Assembly: GCF_001746415.1 (NCBI RefSeq)
Contig: NZ_MEHJ01000001.1
Location: 7,942,501 to 8,006,500, forward strand
Origin: Streptomyces agglomeratus
GTDB lineage: Bacteria > Actinomycetota > Actinomycetes > Streptomycetales > Streptomycetaceae
Direction: 5' to 3'
DNA length: 64,000 nucleotides
Shown here one piece after another: positions 19,078-31,800 of this stretch (its first letter is position 1; each line of letters begins with the position of its first letter). A model generated the notes under the pieces. The model was not told the DNA's origin and did no database searches. It saw only the letters and a program-made list of their open reading frames with translations. The position numbers were made by a program, and so were the translations under genes.

Positions 19078-20619
19078 ATGAGTGAGTGGCATGTGGTGTG
19101 GGTGCCCGACCCGGGCCGGTGGGGGACGCTTCCTGAGGCGGGAGGGTTGGGGGTCGAAGACCTTCCGGCGGCGGTCGAGCGGATCGGTTTGATGCCGGGT
19201 GATCCTGTCTTCATCGCTCCAGATTTCACCATCGACTCCGACCTGTTGGAGTTCGTTCTCTCGAAGCACTTCCGCTTCCTTGCGCGGGAGACGAAGCGAA
19301 ACTACGCCACGGACATTCGGATCCTCCTGACGTTCCTGTCGTCGCGCGGGATCGACTGGCGCCGGGCCTCCGAGCAGGACCTGCTGAACTACAGGACCTG
19401 GCGCTGTGATGCTCCGCAGAATCCCGAGCGAATCAGCGGGTCGAAATGGAACCGTGAGGCCGCCGCCTTCACCCGCCTGTTCAAGTGGGCGAGAGTGAGC
19501 CCGCGGCCAGTGGACGCGTCCCGGCGGGAGGACCGTGCGGCTGACTCGGTCAGTGCCCGGGTGTCGTGGCTGACACCGCGTACGTGGAGCTTGTGGTCGG
19601 ACGTCGGCCTGCGCGGTCACGGCCGCGACGGGGTACCGACTTGGGGATGGGATGCGCGGACCGAGGCCCGCAACACCTCGTTCGTCCAGTTCACCTTGAG
19701 CTCGGGGCTCCGACGGCAGGAAGGCGGGTCGCTGTTGACGTTCGAGCTGCCCGCTCAGCGGTTGCAGCACGGGCGCTTCCAGCACGGCCAGCTCGCCGGG
19801 GCGGTGACCCGATCGAAGAACGGTCGTACCTTCTACACCTCGCTGGACGCCCTGGGGCAGGTCGAGACCTACGTGCAGTCGGAGCGCGCTTGGGCGGTGA
19901 AGCGCGCGCAGCAGATGGGCCGTTACGAGCGGGTCGCGCAGATGCGTCTGGTCACAAAGGTGACTCGCGGCCGGGCGCCACGGGTCTTCTGGGTCGATCG
20001 GGATGGTGTCGAGGGCCATCAGTACTTGACTCATCTGGGCTGGCGGGAGAGGCAGTTGCTGTTCATCGAGGGACCGGAGGGGCCGGAGCCTGCCTGGCTG
20101 TGGCTGACCGAGCAGGGCTTGCCGATGCTTCCCGACCGTTGGAACACGGTGTTCACCACGGCGAACCTGCGCTGTGAAGAGGCTCTGTTGACCCCCGCGG
20201 AGCGGGAAGTGGGCCGGAACCTGCGAGCCGCAGAAGTCCGGGGCCGGACCCCGTATGCGACCCCGCATTCCACCCGACACTCCTTCGCGCTCTACATGCT
20301 CATCGTGCTGAACCAGCTGATGGAGGCCCGCTTCGGATTGACCGCAGCGGATCGCCGGGACTTCGCGATGCTGTTCGGTGATCCTTGGTGGCTGGTCAAG
20401 ACCCTCCTCGGGCACGCGGACGTCGAGACGACCAAGCGTCATTACCTGGCTCCGGTTGCACATCTACAGCTCGAATCGATCCTGGCGACGGCCGAGGCCG
20501 ACGGGCCCGACCGCGAGGTCGAGAACATCGACGGCGTGTTCGCTCGGCTCGCGAAGGAGTCAGCCGGGATCCAGGACATCGACGTCATCGTCGACCGGCT
20601 GCCGGTGGCCGGCCGTTGA
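19078..20619 (+). CDS. Tyrosine recombinase A (TnpA-like)
   Basis: A 513-residue tyrosine recombinase, the first gene of element 1. A SAM-like core-binding domain (about residues 70-150, with TKRNYATDIRILLTFLSSRG in a four-helix context) precedes the catalytic domain. The catalytic set is complete: box I LSSGLRRQEG (Arg), box II HSTRHSFAL (His-x-x-Arg), LLGHADVETTKRHYLA (His and the nucleophile Tyr). It is longer than Tn554 TnpA (about 360), with an insertion between boxes I and II. The ATG at 19078 follows AAGGAGGGGG. The GTG at 19051 lies inside the end repeat and is less likely. Confidence 0.88.
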   Translation: MSEWHVVWVPDPGRWGTLPEAGGLGVEDLPAAVERIGLMPGDPVFIAPDFTIDSDLLEFVLSKHFRFLARETKRNYATDIRILLTFLSSRGIDWRRASEQDLLNYRTWRCDAPQNPERISGSKWNREAAAFTRLFKWARVSPRPVDASRREDRAADSVSARVSWLTPRTWSLWSDVGLRGHGRDGVPTWGWDARTEARNTSFVQFTLSSGLRRQEGGSLLTFELPAQRLQHGRFQHGQLAGAVTRSKNGRTFYTSLDALGQVETYVQSERAWAVKRAQQMGRYERVAQMRLVTKVTRGRAPRVFWVDRDGVEGHQYLTHLGWRERQLLFIEGPEGPEPAWLWLTEQGLPMLPDRWNTVFTTANLRCEEALLTPAEREVGRNLRAAEVRGRTPYATPHSTRHSFALYMLIVLNQLMEARFGLTAADRRDFAMLFGDPWWLVKTLLGHADVETTKRHYLAPVAHLQLESILATAEADGPDREVENIDGVFARLAKESAGIQDIDVIVDRLPVAGR

Positions 20620-22345
20620 GCCGCCGTGGACGCCGGGCGGTCCTGCCGCCGACCAACTTCGCGACGGAACCAGCGCTCGCCGCAAACGGACTGGTGGTCA
20701 CCATCGTCAACAAGGCGGGCCACGGGAAGGACTTCGTCTTCTCCGACCTGCCAATCCCTGAGCCGATGAAGTGCTCCCTGGCAGTGGTGTTCGCTGCCCA
20801 GCAGATGAAGTGGACCAGCCACTACAGCGCCACAGCCGCCTGGAACAGGCTGAAGGTGTTCGCCGATTTCATCTCCGGTCTCGACACTCCTCCCGAGGAT
20901 CTGACCGGACTGGACGCGGCGGCGCTCAAGCGCTGGCGGCTGCAGAACATCAGCACCAACACCGGCCGCACCACGCTACGGGTGGTCCATCGGATACTCC
21001 GCAGCGACCCACGGTTGAGCGAAGGGCCGGTCGCAGAGGAACTGGCTCGTCGCGTTCCCGCACCGAAGCCCGTCAGGAAGTCCTACGACGAGGCGGAACG
21101 CGAGCACGTACTGCTGGCAGCAGGCCGTCAGTTCCGGACCGCATGGCTCAGGATCCGGGAGAACACCGTCCTGCTGGAGCAGTGGAGGGCGGGATTCCTG
21201 GCCGACGGCAGCCTTGACTGGCGACTCGGGGAAGCACTGGACCATGTCGCTCGCGTCGGAGACGTCCCGCGCACGCAGTTGCCGAGCGGCAGGCAGGCCG
21301 TCACCAACCGCGGATTGCTGGGCGGCCGCGACAGCGAGCACACGTGGGGCCGGCTGTTCTTGACCCCGTCGGAGCTGACGGCCCTGGCCGTGCTGCTGAC
21401 CGACCGCTTCGGCTGGAACCTCTCCGTCTATGACCGTATGCCGGCCCCGACCAGGGCTCCGTCGGTCGCGGAGACCAAGAACGTGACCTACCAAGTGCAG
21501 GTCGAGAAACGCCGGGCGGGGAATGGCCGCTGGTTTTCCACGGAGAACTTCACCGACTCCGGGGCCGACTCGCCAGGGCGATTGATCACGCAGGCACTGC
21601 AGGCCACGCTCCATGGACGACTCCTTGCTGCGCAACTGGCTCCGGGAACGGATCTGTTGATGACGGCCCGCGCGGTTCGCCAGAAGGGCGGACGCAAGGA
21701 CATGGACCGTCCTCCGGTAGTCGGCCCGCTCGTTTTCGGTGTCTCGGGTGTCGACGGGAAATCCTGGGCCAGTGAACACGAGCTGAGCGGCTCGCCCTTC
21801 CGTCAGATCCGACGCACGACGGTGACGAGGGAGGGCAAGCCTCTCCAGCACACGCAGGGAACTCATGAGAGCGTCTACGTGTTGCCCGACCAGAAAGTCC
21901 GGCAAGACTCGCAGCAGATCTTCGAGGACGGCGCGCTCGAAGCTCTCGACCAGGCAAAGAAGATCTTCTTCGGCGGTCACCTCGCTCTGGGGCCGGACCC
22001 GGCCCACGGGCAGACCGCGACCGCGGATTGTGCGGACGAGACCACCACCCCGTGGCCTGCCCCGGGCGGTGGCTGCGGAGCCGACTTCCTGCTCTGCCTC
22101 GCCTGCCCGAACGCACACGTCCACCCAGGCCACCACCCCCGCCTCGCCCTCCTCCACGAACAGATCCAGAGCTTGCGGTCGGCGATGCCTGAACACAGAT
22201 GGCACCAGCGCTGGTACGAGCACTGGCAGCGGCTCGACGACCTGGCGGACAAGGCCGGTCGCCCGTCCTGGGCTACCGCCTTGGGCCGGGTCAGCGACAC
22301 CGACCGCGCCTTGGTCGACCTCCTGCTGAAAGGACAGCTGGCTCC

Positions 22346-22349
<4 letters not shown>
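20616..22349 (+). CDS. Tyrosine recombinase-like protein B, degenerate
   Basis: A 577-residue second recombinase of the trio. It starts at TTG 20616, overlapping the stop of A (TTGA), which indicates translational coupling; no ATG gives a better start. A core-binding-like region (about residues 65-150) is followed by a divergent catalytic domain. The box I position reads FGWNLSVYDR, lacking the usual GxR arginine. The box II region reads FRQIRRTTV, and LQHTQGTHESVYVL supplies a His and a Tyr in roughly the right spacing. A C-terminal CLACPNAHVHPGHHPRL looks zinc-binding. It probably plays a structural role in the synaptic complex, by inference. Confidence 0.7.
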
Positions 22350-24879
<2,530 letters not shown>

Positions 24880-24984
24880 CCAGACGGGCACCGCCGACCG
24901 CAGGTCCGGGCCACTTCTCTACCGGTAGCACCTGGGCATCGAAATCCAGGAGCCATTCGCTGGCGTTCCAGGCAGGATGCCTCT

Positions 24985-26502
24985 GTGAACCATGTTCTGT
25001 GCGGGCTTGCCGCCAACGTAAGCCTGCCGTCCGAGCTGGTCGACCGGCTGATCGCGGTCGCGGATGCCGAGATCGCTGCAGACCTCGCTCATCGGGCCGA
25101 CCTCAGCCACGCGCAGGCGGTGGTGCTGGCCTCTCGTGTCGAGGAAAGTGCTGTGTCGCTTGCGTACGCAGGTCTGCTGACCGCCGCAGACGTTGATCCC
25201 GCGACGCAACCGGACGTCGCGCTCGCCCTGCTTGCCGAGTGTGCCGGACGCCCGGAGTGGGCGCGCCGCCTCGCAAAAGATCCAGTCGTCGAGCGCCGGG
25301 AGAAGCTGGCCGCCTGCTCCGGCCTTCCGCTCGATGTGGTGGAGATGCTGGCCACCGACTCGGACGTACAGGTCGTCGCGGAGCTCGCGTTGTGGACGAC
25401 ACCGGAGACGGCCACCAGACTTGCGGCGCATCCCCATGCCGAGGTCCGTCGCGCGGTGGCGGCCAACGAGGCGACGCCACCCGCCGTACTGGCGGCGCTA
25501 CTCACCGGCGAGGGGTTGCCACCCGCACAGCGGTGCCTGGTCTGCGACCGTGAAGAGACGCCGTTCGTGCACGATCCACAATGCTCGCGACTCGACTGCG
25601 ATCTGCCGTCCGGCACCTCCTGCGACGGCTCCCACGAGTCCACCAGGCACGAGACACAGCAGATGGCGATTCGGAATCCGGCCACACCTGCCGAAGCCGT
25701 CGTCGGCTTCGCCGGCCACCCTTCGCTGCTGTTGCGCTGGGCACTCGCCGGCCGCCCCAATCTGCCATTGGAGGTCTGCGCTCGGCTCGCCGTAGATTCG
25801 AATCCCGGTGTTCGAGCCGATCTCGCTGAGAATCCGGCGATCGACGACGTCCTGATCCGCGCACTGGCCACCGACCGTGACCATGAAGTGCGGCGCAGGC
25901 TCGCCCACAACCCGCTCGTACCGCTCGATGTGCTGACCCAGTTGGCCAGCGTTACCAGGATCGGCGCCACTCTGCTGCCGCGGATCGCCTCGGCATCCCC
26001 CGACGAGGTCGAGAAGCTGGCCGAATCACCGAACCCGGCCGCGCGGATGCTCATAGCCCAGCGCCGCGATCTGCCACTCGCTGTACGCGACGCGCTGGCC
26101 GCCGACTCCGACGCAAAAGTGGTCAAGTCCATCGCTCCACACCCGGGCCTCTCGGAAGGCCAACTGCGCACCATGCTCGACCGGCACGGAGTCCGGGTCC
26201 TCGCTAAGGTGGCCACCAATCCAGACGCGACTCCGGCACTTCTGGAGGACCTTGCCCGGCGCGAACCATCGGTACAGAAGGCGTTCCGCGAGATCGCCCG
26301 GCATCGCAATGCGTCGGCACCGGCGCTGCTCGCCTGCCTGGCAGACGCACAGGCGAGGCCTATAGCAGCCAGCCATGCGGCACTTCCGCCGCCGATCATC
26401 GAAAAGCTACTCACCGACGCCGACTGGCGGGTGGTGGAGGCGGCAGCCGCCAATCCTTCGCTGCCGCTCGCTGTCATGTTGGATCTGATACCCCGGCTGT
26501 AA
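24985..26502 (+). CDS. Leucine-rich-repeat-variant (LRV) protein, element cargo
   Basis: A 505-residue repeat protein that is the only cargo of element 1. About 15 helical repeats of the LRV/HEAT-like type are visible; examples are NPATPAEAVVGFAGHPSLLL and NPGVRADLAENPAIDDVLIR. Near residues 180-215 the repeats are interrupted by a cysteine cluster, CLVCDREETPFVHDPQC then SRLDCDLPSGTSC, which could bind zinc or an iron-sulfur cluster, as the N-terminal cluster of Azotobacter LRV does. There is no signal peptide. The GTG at 24985 is taken as start; ATG 24991 is equally possible. The function is unknown; protein-protein binding is likely, and a defence role is a guess based only on its position as transposon cargo. 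Confidence 0.75.
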   Translation: MNHVLCGLAANVSLPSELVDRLIAVADAEIAADLAHRADLSHAQAVVLASRVEESAVSLAYAGLLTAADVDPATQPDVALALLAECAGRPEWARRLAKDPVVERREKLAACSGLPLDVVEMLATDSDVQVVAELALWTTPETATRLAAHPHAEVRRAVAANEATPPAVLAALLTGEGLPPAQRCLVCDREETPFVHDPQCSRLDCDLPSGTSCDGSHESTRHETQQMAIRNPATPAEAVVGFAGHPSLLLRWALAGRPNLPLEVCARLAVDSNPGVRADLAENPAIDDVLIRALATDRDHEVRRRLAHNPLVPLDVLTQLASVTRIGATLLPRIASASPDEVEKLAESPNPAARMLIAQRRDLPLAVRDALAADSDAKVVKSIAPHPGLSEGQLRTMLDRHGVRVLAKVATNPDATPALLEDLARREPSVQKAFREIARHRNASAPALLACLADAQARPIAASHAALPPPIIEKLLTDADWRVVEAAAANPSLPLAVMLDLIPRL

Positions 26503-26572
26503 GCCCTGGCCGCCGATTGAACTCTCTGCCCCGCCAGTCACATCCTGGGGGCCCTTCGAAGGACCTCCTATT

Positions 26573-26605
26573 CTTGAACACAAGAACTTGACTGGGAACA
26601 CCACT
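26573..26605 (-). repeat. Right end of element 1: arm and core
   Basis: On the minus strand this reads AGTGGTG, TTCCC, 11 bases, TGTGTTCAAG. The arm spacing is identical to the left end. The complement of the core, CACCACT, at 26599-26605 is shared with the left junction. Confidence 0.85.
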
Positions 26606-27173
26606 CCGTGCCGTAGTTGATCAACCCGGCGGTGGACAGCACGCCGCCCAGGGTGGCCCGGTTAGTGCGGGCCCGGCCGCTCAGGTTGGGGGCGTCGGTG
26701 TAGCAGGCGCCGTCGGACTCCTCCGGGGAGGCGTTGACGCGCGTGCCCATGTCCAGCTCGCGGCCCTGGTGGTCGACGAGCGTCACGTCGACGGCTGCGC
26801 CGGCGGAGTGCGGCGCGATCTCCGGAGGCGATACGAAGCGGCTGGCGGCCTCCCGAAGCTCGGCGGCCTGCCAGTCCGGATGGGCGCGCGCGAGCTCGTC
26901 GGAGTACTCATCGAAGTACCGGCGCTGCAGGGACGGGGGCCGGTAGCCCTCGATGAACAGCAACTGCACACCGCCGGGGAGCAGCGCTTGCGCCTGCTGG
27001 AGCCGCGTGAGCACGCCGCGGCGGACGTGGGCCCAGGCGCCCGCAGCGTCCTGCTTGCGGTCGTCGACCATCAGGCCGTGCACGCGGGCATCGAGGAGGA
27101 CCTCGCCGCGCTCCTGGACAGGGATCGCGGCGACCCGCCGGTCGGACATCAAGACGATGCTGCTGGCGCTCAT
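26599..27173 (-). pseudogene. VanX-like D-Ala-D-Ala dipeptidase, N-terminal part
   Basis: The first 190 or so residues of an M15D zinc dipeptidase, which would hydrolyse D-Ala-D-Ala-type dipeptides. The N-terminal signature LLFIEGYRPPSLQRRYFDEY, the metal motif SAGAAVDVTLVD (normally SxHxxGxAxD; the start here is APHSAGAAVD, His and Asp ligands present) and LINYGTEW are visible. The frame is broken by element 1 inside the EWWHW motif, so the last catalytic His is missing. The ATG at 27173 overlaps the stop of the GNAT-Nudix gene. Intact VanX-like genes occur in non-resistant Streptomyces too, so vancomycin resistance is not implied. Confidence 0.88.
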
Positions 27174-28210
27174 GCGTTCCCCCAGGTGTCGACGTATGCG
27201 GCCACGCCCGTGCGGCGGGCCTCCTCCACGGCGCGCAGCCGCACGAAATCGCGGGCCGGCATCAAGGCCTCCCACTCGGCCAGGGGCAGGACACGGGCCT
27301 CGTCGTGCTCGCGCGGATTGAGGGTGATGCCCCGGATCTGTTCAGCGGTCAGGCGCCCGCCGTCGAAGATCAGCTGCAGCGTGCTGTACGGCCGCTGCTC
27401 CGGGGGCAGCCCGAACACGGTGGCCAGCAGCCGGGCCGGCCCGGCGGCGATCATGCCGGTCTCTTCTCGGCACTCGCGCACCACCGCGTCCCAGGGCCGC
27501 TCGCCCAGATCCATCGCGCCGCCGATCATGTGCCAGGGGTGGCCGGGGGAGTAGACGGAGTGCAGCTGGAGCGGCCGGTCGTCCTCGTCGGTGACGTAGA
27601 GGCACACGTACGCGGCCGCCCGGGGCAGTGCGTCGGCGTACTGCTGCGGCGGCACCCACGTCGAGTCCGGCTGCGCACCGGGCACGCCACCGGCACGTTG
27701 ACGGTGGCGGGTCATCCGCATCAGTGCCGGGCTGCCGCTGAAGCCGAACTCCCGGTACAGGGGCGCGGCCTCCGTGCTGGTGTGCAGTTCGAACAGGGTG
27801 ACGTCTTCGACGTCGGCGAGGTGGTCGAGGAGTGCGGATACGACGGCCCGGGCGTAACCGCGTCGCCGGTGGTCCGGGTGCGTGGCGACGAGCTGCACGC
27901 GGGCTGCCCGGCCCCGGGGGTAGGCCGGAGCCGCGAGTACGGGGTGGATCAGGCCGAGGGCGCAGGCGGCCATCGTGCCGTCCGCGGCGTCGACGACGAA
28001 GGCCCGGGCATCTCCCTGCGGCGTGAGCCGTGGCGCCAGCTCGTCCGTGCACTGCCGGACCCAGTCCTCGGTGAACGGTGCGGACAGGACATGTTCGGAG
28101 CGCATCCGGGTGAAGGCTTCGGCGTCAGCGGGGGTTGCCGCGCGGACCGGAGGCCGTCCGGCGGCGTCGCGCGGCTCGGCCGCGGCAGTGGGGGCCGTGT
28201 CGGCGTTCAC
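27170..28210 (-). CDS. GNAT acetyltransferase-Nudix hydrolase fusion
   Basis: A 346-residue two-domain enzyme. Residues about 20-170 form a GNAT fold with the acetyl-CoA loop VQLVATHPDHRRRGYARAVV and the end strand LYREFGFSGSPALMRM. Residues about 190-340 form a Nudix hydrolase with a complete Nudix box, GAMDLGERPWDAVVRE then CREETGM (consensus Gx5Ex7REUxEExGU). Substrates are unknown; a nucleotide-linked or diphosphate compound is plausible. The gene overlaps both neighbours (kinase stop, dipeptidase start), so it belongs to the old operon, which also encodes a Nudix-kinase fusion. This gene itself is undamaged although both neighbours are split. Confidence 0.88.
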   Translation of the reverse strand: MNADTAPTAAAEPRDAAGRPPVRAATPADAEAFTRMRSEHVLSAPFTEDWVRQCTDELAPRLTPQGDARAFVVDAADGTMAACALGLIHPVLAAPAYPRGRAARVQLVATHPDHRRRGYARAVVSALLDHLADVEDVTLFELHTSTEAAPLYREFGFSGSPALMRMTRHRQRAGGVPGAQPDSTWVPPQQYADALPRAAAYVCLYVTDEDDRPLQLHSVYSPGHPWHMIGGAMDLGERPWDAVVRECREETGMIAAGPARLLATVFGLPPEQRPYSTLQLIFDGGRLTAEQIRGITLNPREHDEARVLPLAEWEALMPARDFVRLRAVEEARRTGVAAYVDTWGNA

Positions 28211-28490
28211 GGGGCATCTCCTGTCGGTGAGAGGGCGGCACGGTGCTCGGCGCGCAGGCGGGCCAGGGTCCGCCGCCCGCGTTCGACCAGCTCGGGGTCA
28301 CCGTGGGCGGCGCCGTAGGCAATCCCGCTCACGGAATCCAGAGCTGCGTCGATGACGAGGCGGGCCTGTTCGGCGGCGGTCAAGGGCCTGCCGTACCCGG
28401 CCAGAAACGCCTCGAACAGGTCCGGGCGGCCGGCCCAGGTGTCGGACAGGCGGACCAGATCCCGTACGGCCGGTCCCGGCTCGCTCCGCT
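28207..28490 (-). pseudogene. Kinase (APH-type) C-terminal part of split Nudix-kinase gene
   Basis: The frame SEPGPAVRDLVRLSDTW, then AGRPDLFEAFLAGYGRPLTA and VSGIAYGAAHGDPELVERGR, is the C-terminal lobe of an aminoglycoside-phosphotransferase-type kinase. It continues the protein interrupted at 46928. Removing the island and one CGCT core joins VIDFER to SEPGPAVRD in frame, giving 481 residues with the Nudix domain in front. The stop overlaps the start of the GNAT-Nudix gene. Confidence 0.88.
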
Positions 28491-28590
28491 TTGTTGTCGC
28501 ACTCACCGTGTCCCCCGCAGGTCGTGTCGCTTTACGGGAGAGCTGGCTCTCGAGCCCGTGTTGCGCCACCGCGAGCCGTCATGTCTCGTT

Positions 28591-28632
28591 CGCCCCTCCG
28601 GGGCGTGATTGAGATCACGCCCCGGAGGGGCG
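28591..28632. terminator. Perfect 19-base inverted repeat at the island edge
   Basis: CGCCCCTCCGGGGCGTGAT (28591-28609) pairs perfectly with 28614-28632 across a TGAG loop. There is no T run, but such strong stems act as bidirectional terminators in Streptomyces. It lies 100 bases inside the left end of element 2, between the island boundary and the PKS gene. Confidence 0.6.
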
Positions 28633-28831
28633 GATCGGCCGGCGGCTGTCCAGTCCGTCAACTCGGCTCACTCCTACGGCAACGTGCGCGCTCAGACACG
28701 GGTACTCAAGGCCGTTGACACAAGATCGTCGATCAAGCGCGACTTGTGCAGCTGTTGGCCGTTATACGGGCGGCCCCCTGCTTGTTTTCGGGGCGATCAG
28801 TCCGTTGCTGCCTACCTCCTGGAGCCTTGTC

Positions 28832-31800
28832 ATGACAGTAGAAATTCAAGCTTCCGAGCCGCTTCCAGGCTCGGTGTCCGGGGGTCTGCCCGGAGATGCG
28901 GTGGCTGTGGTGGGCGTCGGCCTGCGCCTTCCTGGTCGGATTCGGACCTTGAACGGTCTGTGGGCAGCCCTTGAAGGGGAACGGGACTTGGTGGGGGAGG
29001 TGCCCGCTGACCGGTTCGACACCGGGGCCTTCGTCGCGGCCGACGCCGGGCGGGCGGGTAAGTCCTACACAGGCGCGGGCGGGTTTCTCGATGATGTGGC
29101 GTCGTTCGACGCCGGCTACTTCGGTATCGCTCCCAAGGAAGCCACCCGTATCGATCCTCAGCAGCGGCTCCTGCTGGAGTGCGCGGTCGAGGCGTTCGAC
29201 GACGCCGCGATCGATCCGGCCACGCTGGCCGGCAGTGACACAGCCGTGGTGATCGGGGTCTCCTCTCACGACTACTCCGATCTGCAAGCGCGGCGGCTGC
29301 GCACGTACAACCCCTACACCATGGGGGGTTCGGCAGCTTGCAATACCGCCAACCGCCTCTCGTACGTGTTCGACTTCCAGGGCCCGTCGAACGCGGTGGA
29401 TACCGCCTGCTCTTCGGCTCTGACGGCGGTGCACCAGGCGTGCGAGGCGCTGCGCATGGGGCGAAGCCCGCTGGCGATCGCCGGCGGAGTGAACGTTTTG
29501 CTGAGCCCCGCGGGTTTCGCGGGCTTCTCAGGTGCCTCGATGCTGTCGCCGACAGGGCGGTGCCGGCCGTTCTCGGCGTCGGCGGACGGGTACGTGCGCT
29601 CGGAAGGCGCGGGGGTGCTGCTTCTGAAGCCGTTGTCCGCGGCGCTGGCTGACGGGGACCGGGTGCATGCGTTGATCCTCGCGAGCGGCATCAATGCCGA
29701 TGGCCGGACTGCTGGTCTGGCATTGCCCAGCGCCCGTTCACAGGCGGCGTTGCTGGAGCGTGTGTATGCGAGCGCGGGCATCAAGCCGAGTGATGTGGCG
29801 TATGTGGAGGCGCACGGCACGGGGACCCAAGCGGGCGACCCGGTCGAGTGCGAGGCATTGGGCCGGGCCCTGGGCGCCGGCCGTACCGGCGGCCCGCTGC
29901 TGGTGGGATCTGTGAAGTCCAACATCGGACACATGGAGTCCGCCGCGGGTGTGGCGGGCCTGCTGAAGGGGCTGTTGGTGCTGCGTGAGGGCAGGATTCC
30001 TCCGACGCTGCACGGTGTGCCGCAGAACCCCGCGATCGATTTCGCCGGTCTGGGGCTGGAACCGGTTGTCGAAGCGCGGCCGCTGCCGGAAGCCGGTAGG
30101 GGTGTCGTGGGCGTCAACTCCTTCGGCTTCGGGGGCGCCAACGCCCATGTCGTCCTGGCCGCGCCCCCCGCCCCCGCCCAGTCGTCGGGCCGGAAGGTGG
30201 TCGCGCAGGGCACCCGTCTGCCGGTGGTGGTCTCCGCCCGCACCTCCCGGGCGCTCACGGACGCCGCGCATGAGTGGGCCGCTCACTTCGAAGACCAGGC
30301 GCAGAAGCACGCCGAGGGCGCCGACCGGCGTTTCTGCGATGACGCGTTCACCGCCAGCCGCCGTAGGGCGGGGCGGGAGCAGCGCATCGCCGTACTTGCC
30401 GAAGGCGCCGTCGAGGCGGCGGCCGCTTTGCGCTCTGTCGCTTCGGGCAGGCCGGCTGCGGCAGTCGCCGTGGAGGAAGCGGTCGTGCGAGGTCGCGTGG
30501 CGTTCGTCTTCAACGGAAACGGTGCCCAGTGGGTTGGGATGGGGGCCGAGCTGCTGGGCGGGGACGCGGCCTTCGCTGCCGAGGTGGCGGCTGTGGATCG
30601 TGAGTTGGCGCCTTTGCTGGGGTGGTCGGTGCAGGCGGAGCTTTCGGCTTCGGCGGATCCCGGGCGCTGGGAGCGGACCGAGGTGACGCAGCCCCTGCTG
30701 TTCACCGTGCAGGCCGGTGTGGTCGCAGCGCTCGCCGCGCGCGGGATCGAGCCGCTCGCGGCCATGGGGCACAGCGTGGGCGAGGTCGCGGCAGCCTATT
30801 GTGCGGGGGCGTTGACGCGATCGCAGGCATGCCGGGTGGTTGCCGAACGCAGCCGCGCCCAGGCGGCGACGGCGGGCGCGGGCCGGATGGCAGCGGCAGG
30901 TCTCGGTGAGGAGGCGGCGCGGAGGCTGCTGGCTGACAACGGGTTTGCCGAGCGCTTGGTGGTGGCCGCCGTCAACTCGGATCAGGATGTGACGATCGCG
31001 GGCGAGGCACAAGCGTTGGAAGCGCTCGGTGCGCAAATGGATGCTGAGGGCGTCTTCTTCCGCGACTTGGGCCTGGACTATGCCTTCCACACCCCCGCGA
31101 TGGACAGGATCCAGAAGCCGCTGGCCGAGGCGCTGGCCGACCTGCGTCCGGACAAGTGCCGTATCCCGCTGATCTCCACTGTGACGGGACGCTCGGTGGA
31201 GGGCACGGAGCTGGACGCGGCGTACTGGTGGCGCAATGTGCGTGAGCCGGTTCGCTTCGCTGAAGCCGCCGGGGTGCTGGTCGACGAAGAGCTGCAGTGC
31301 GACGTGCTGGTGGAAGTGGGCCCGCATCCCGTGCTCAGCGGATATCTGCGTCGGGTGGCGGCGAACAACGCCCAGACCGTCGCCGTCATCGCGACGCTGT
31401 CTCGCATCCAGCCCGGCCCGGCAGCCCTCGACGCGGCACTCACCCGTCTGCTGGCCGTCGGTGCGCAGGTCGACTGGAAGGTCTTCTTCCCGCAGCGGGG
31501 AGTGGTGACAAATCTGCCGTCCTACCCGTGGCAGCGCGAACGGCACTGGAACGGCCACTCGGACTGGTGGCTGGAGGAGTCCGGGCAGCAGACCTCCGCC
31601 CCGGTGCGACAGCCGCTCCTGGGGACTCGCCAACCGGTCGCGGAGCCCGTGTGGCGACAGCAGATGAATCCGGATGCTCTGGCGTGGATGGCCGACCACA
31701 CCGTCCAAGGAGCTGTCGTGTGGCCGGCGGCGGCCTTCACCGACATGGCACTGGCCGCCGGCTTCGAGGTGTTCGACGCACCCGCCGAGATCACCGGCCT

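Noticed and set aside
25700..26500. CRISPR-like or tandem DNA repeats in the LRV gene
   Set aside because: The repetition is at protein level with variable DNA; there are no identical spaced repeats.
26568..27173. Vancomycin resistance cassette
   Set aside because: A VanX-like dipeptidase is present but split, and no vanH, vanA or regulator genes accompany it.
28715..28831. Longer PKS start
   Set aside because: The extra 39 residues are not PKS-like; the ATG at 28832 has a good ribosome-binding site just before the KS linker.
29738..31708. 656-residue minus-strand frame opposite the PKS
   Set aside because: It is antisense to the KS and AT domains; its composition is explained by GC-rich codon structure and it has no family motif.
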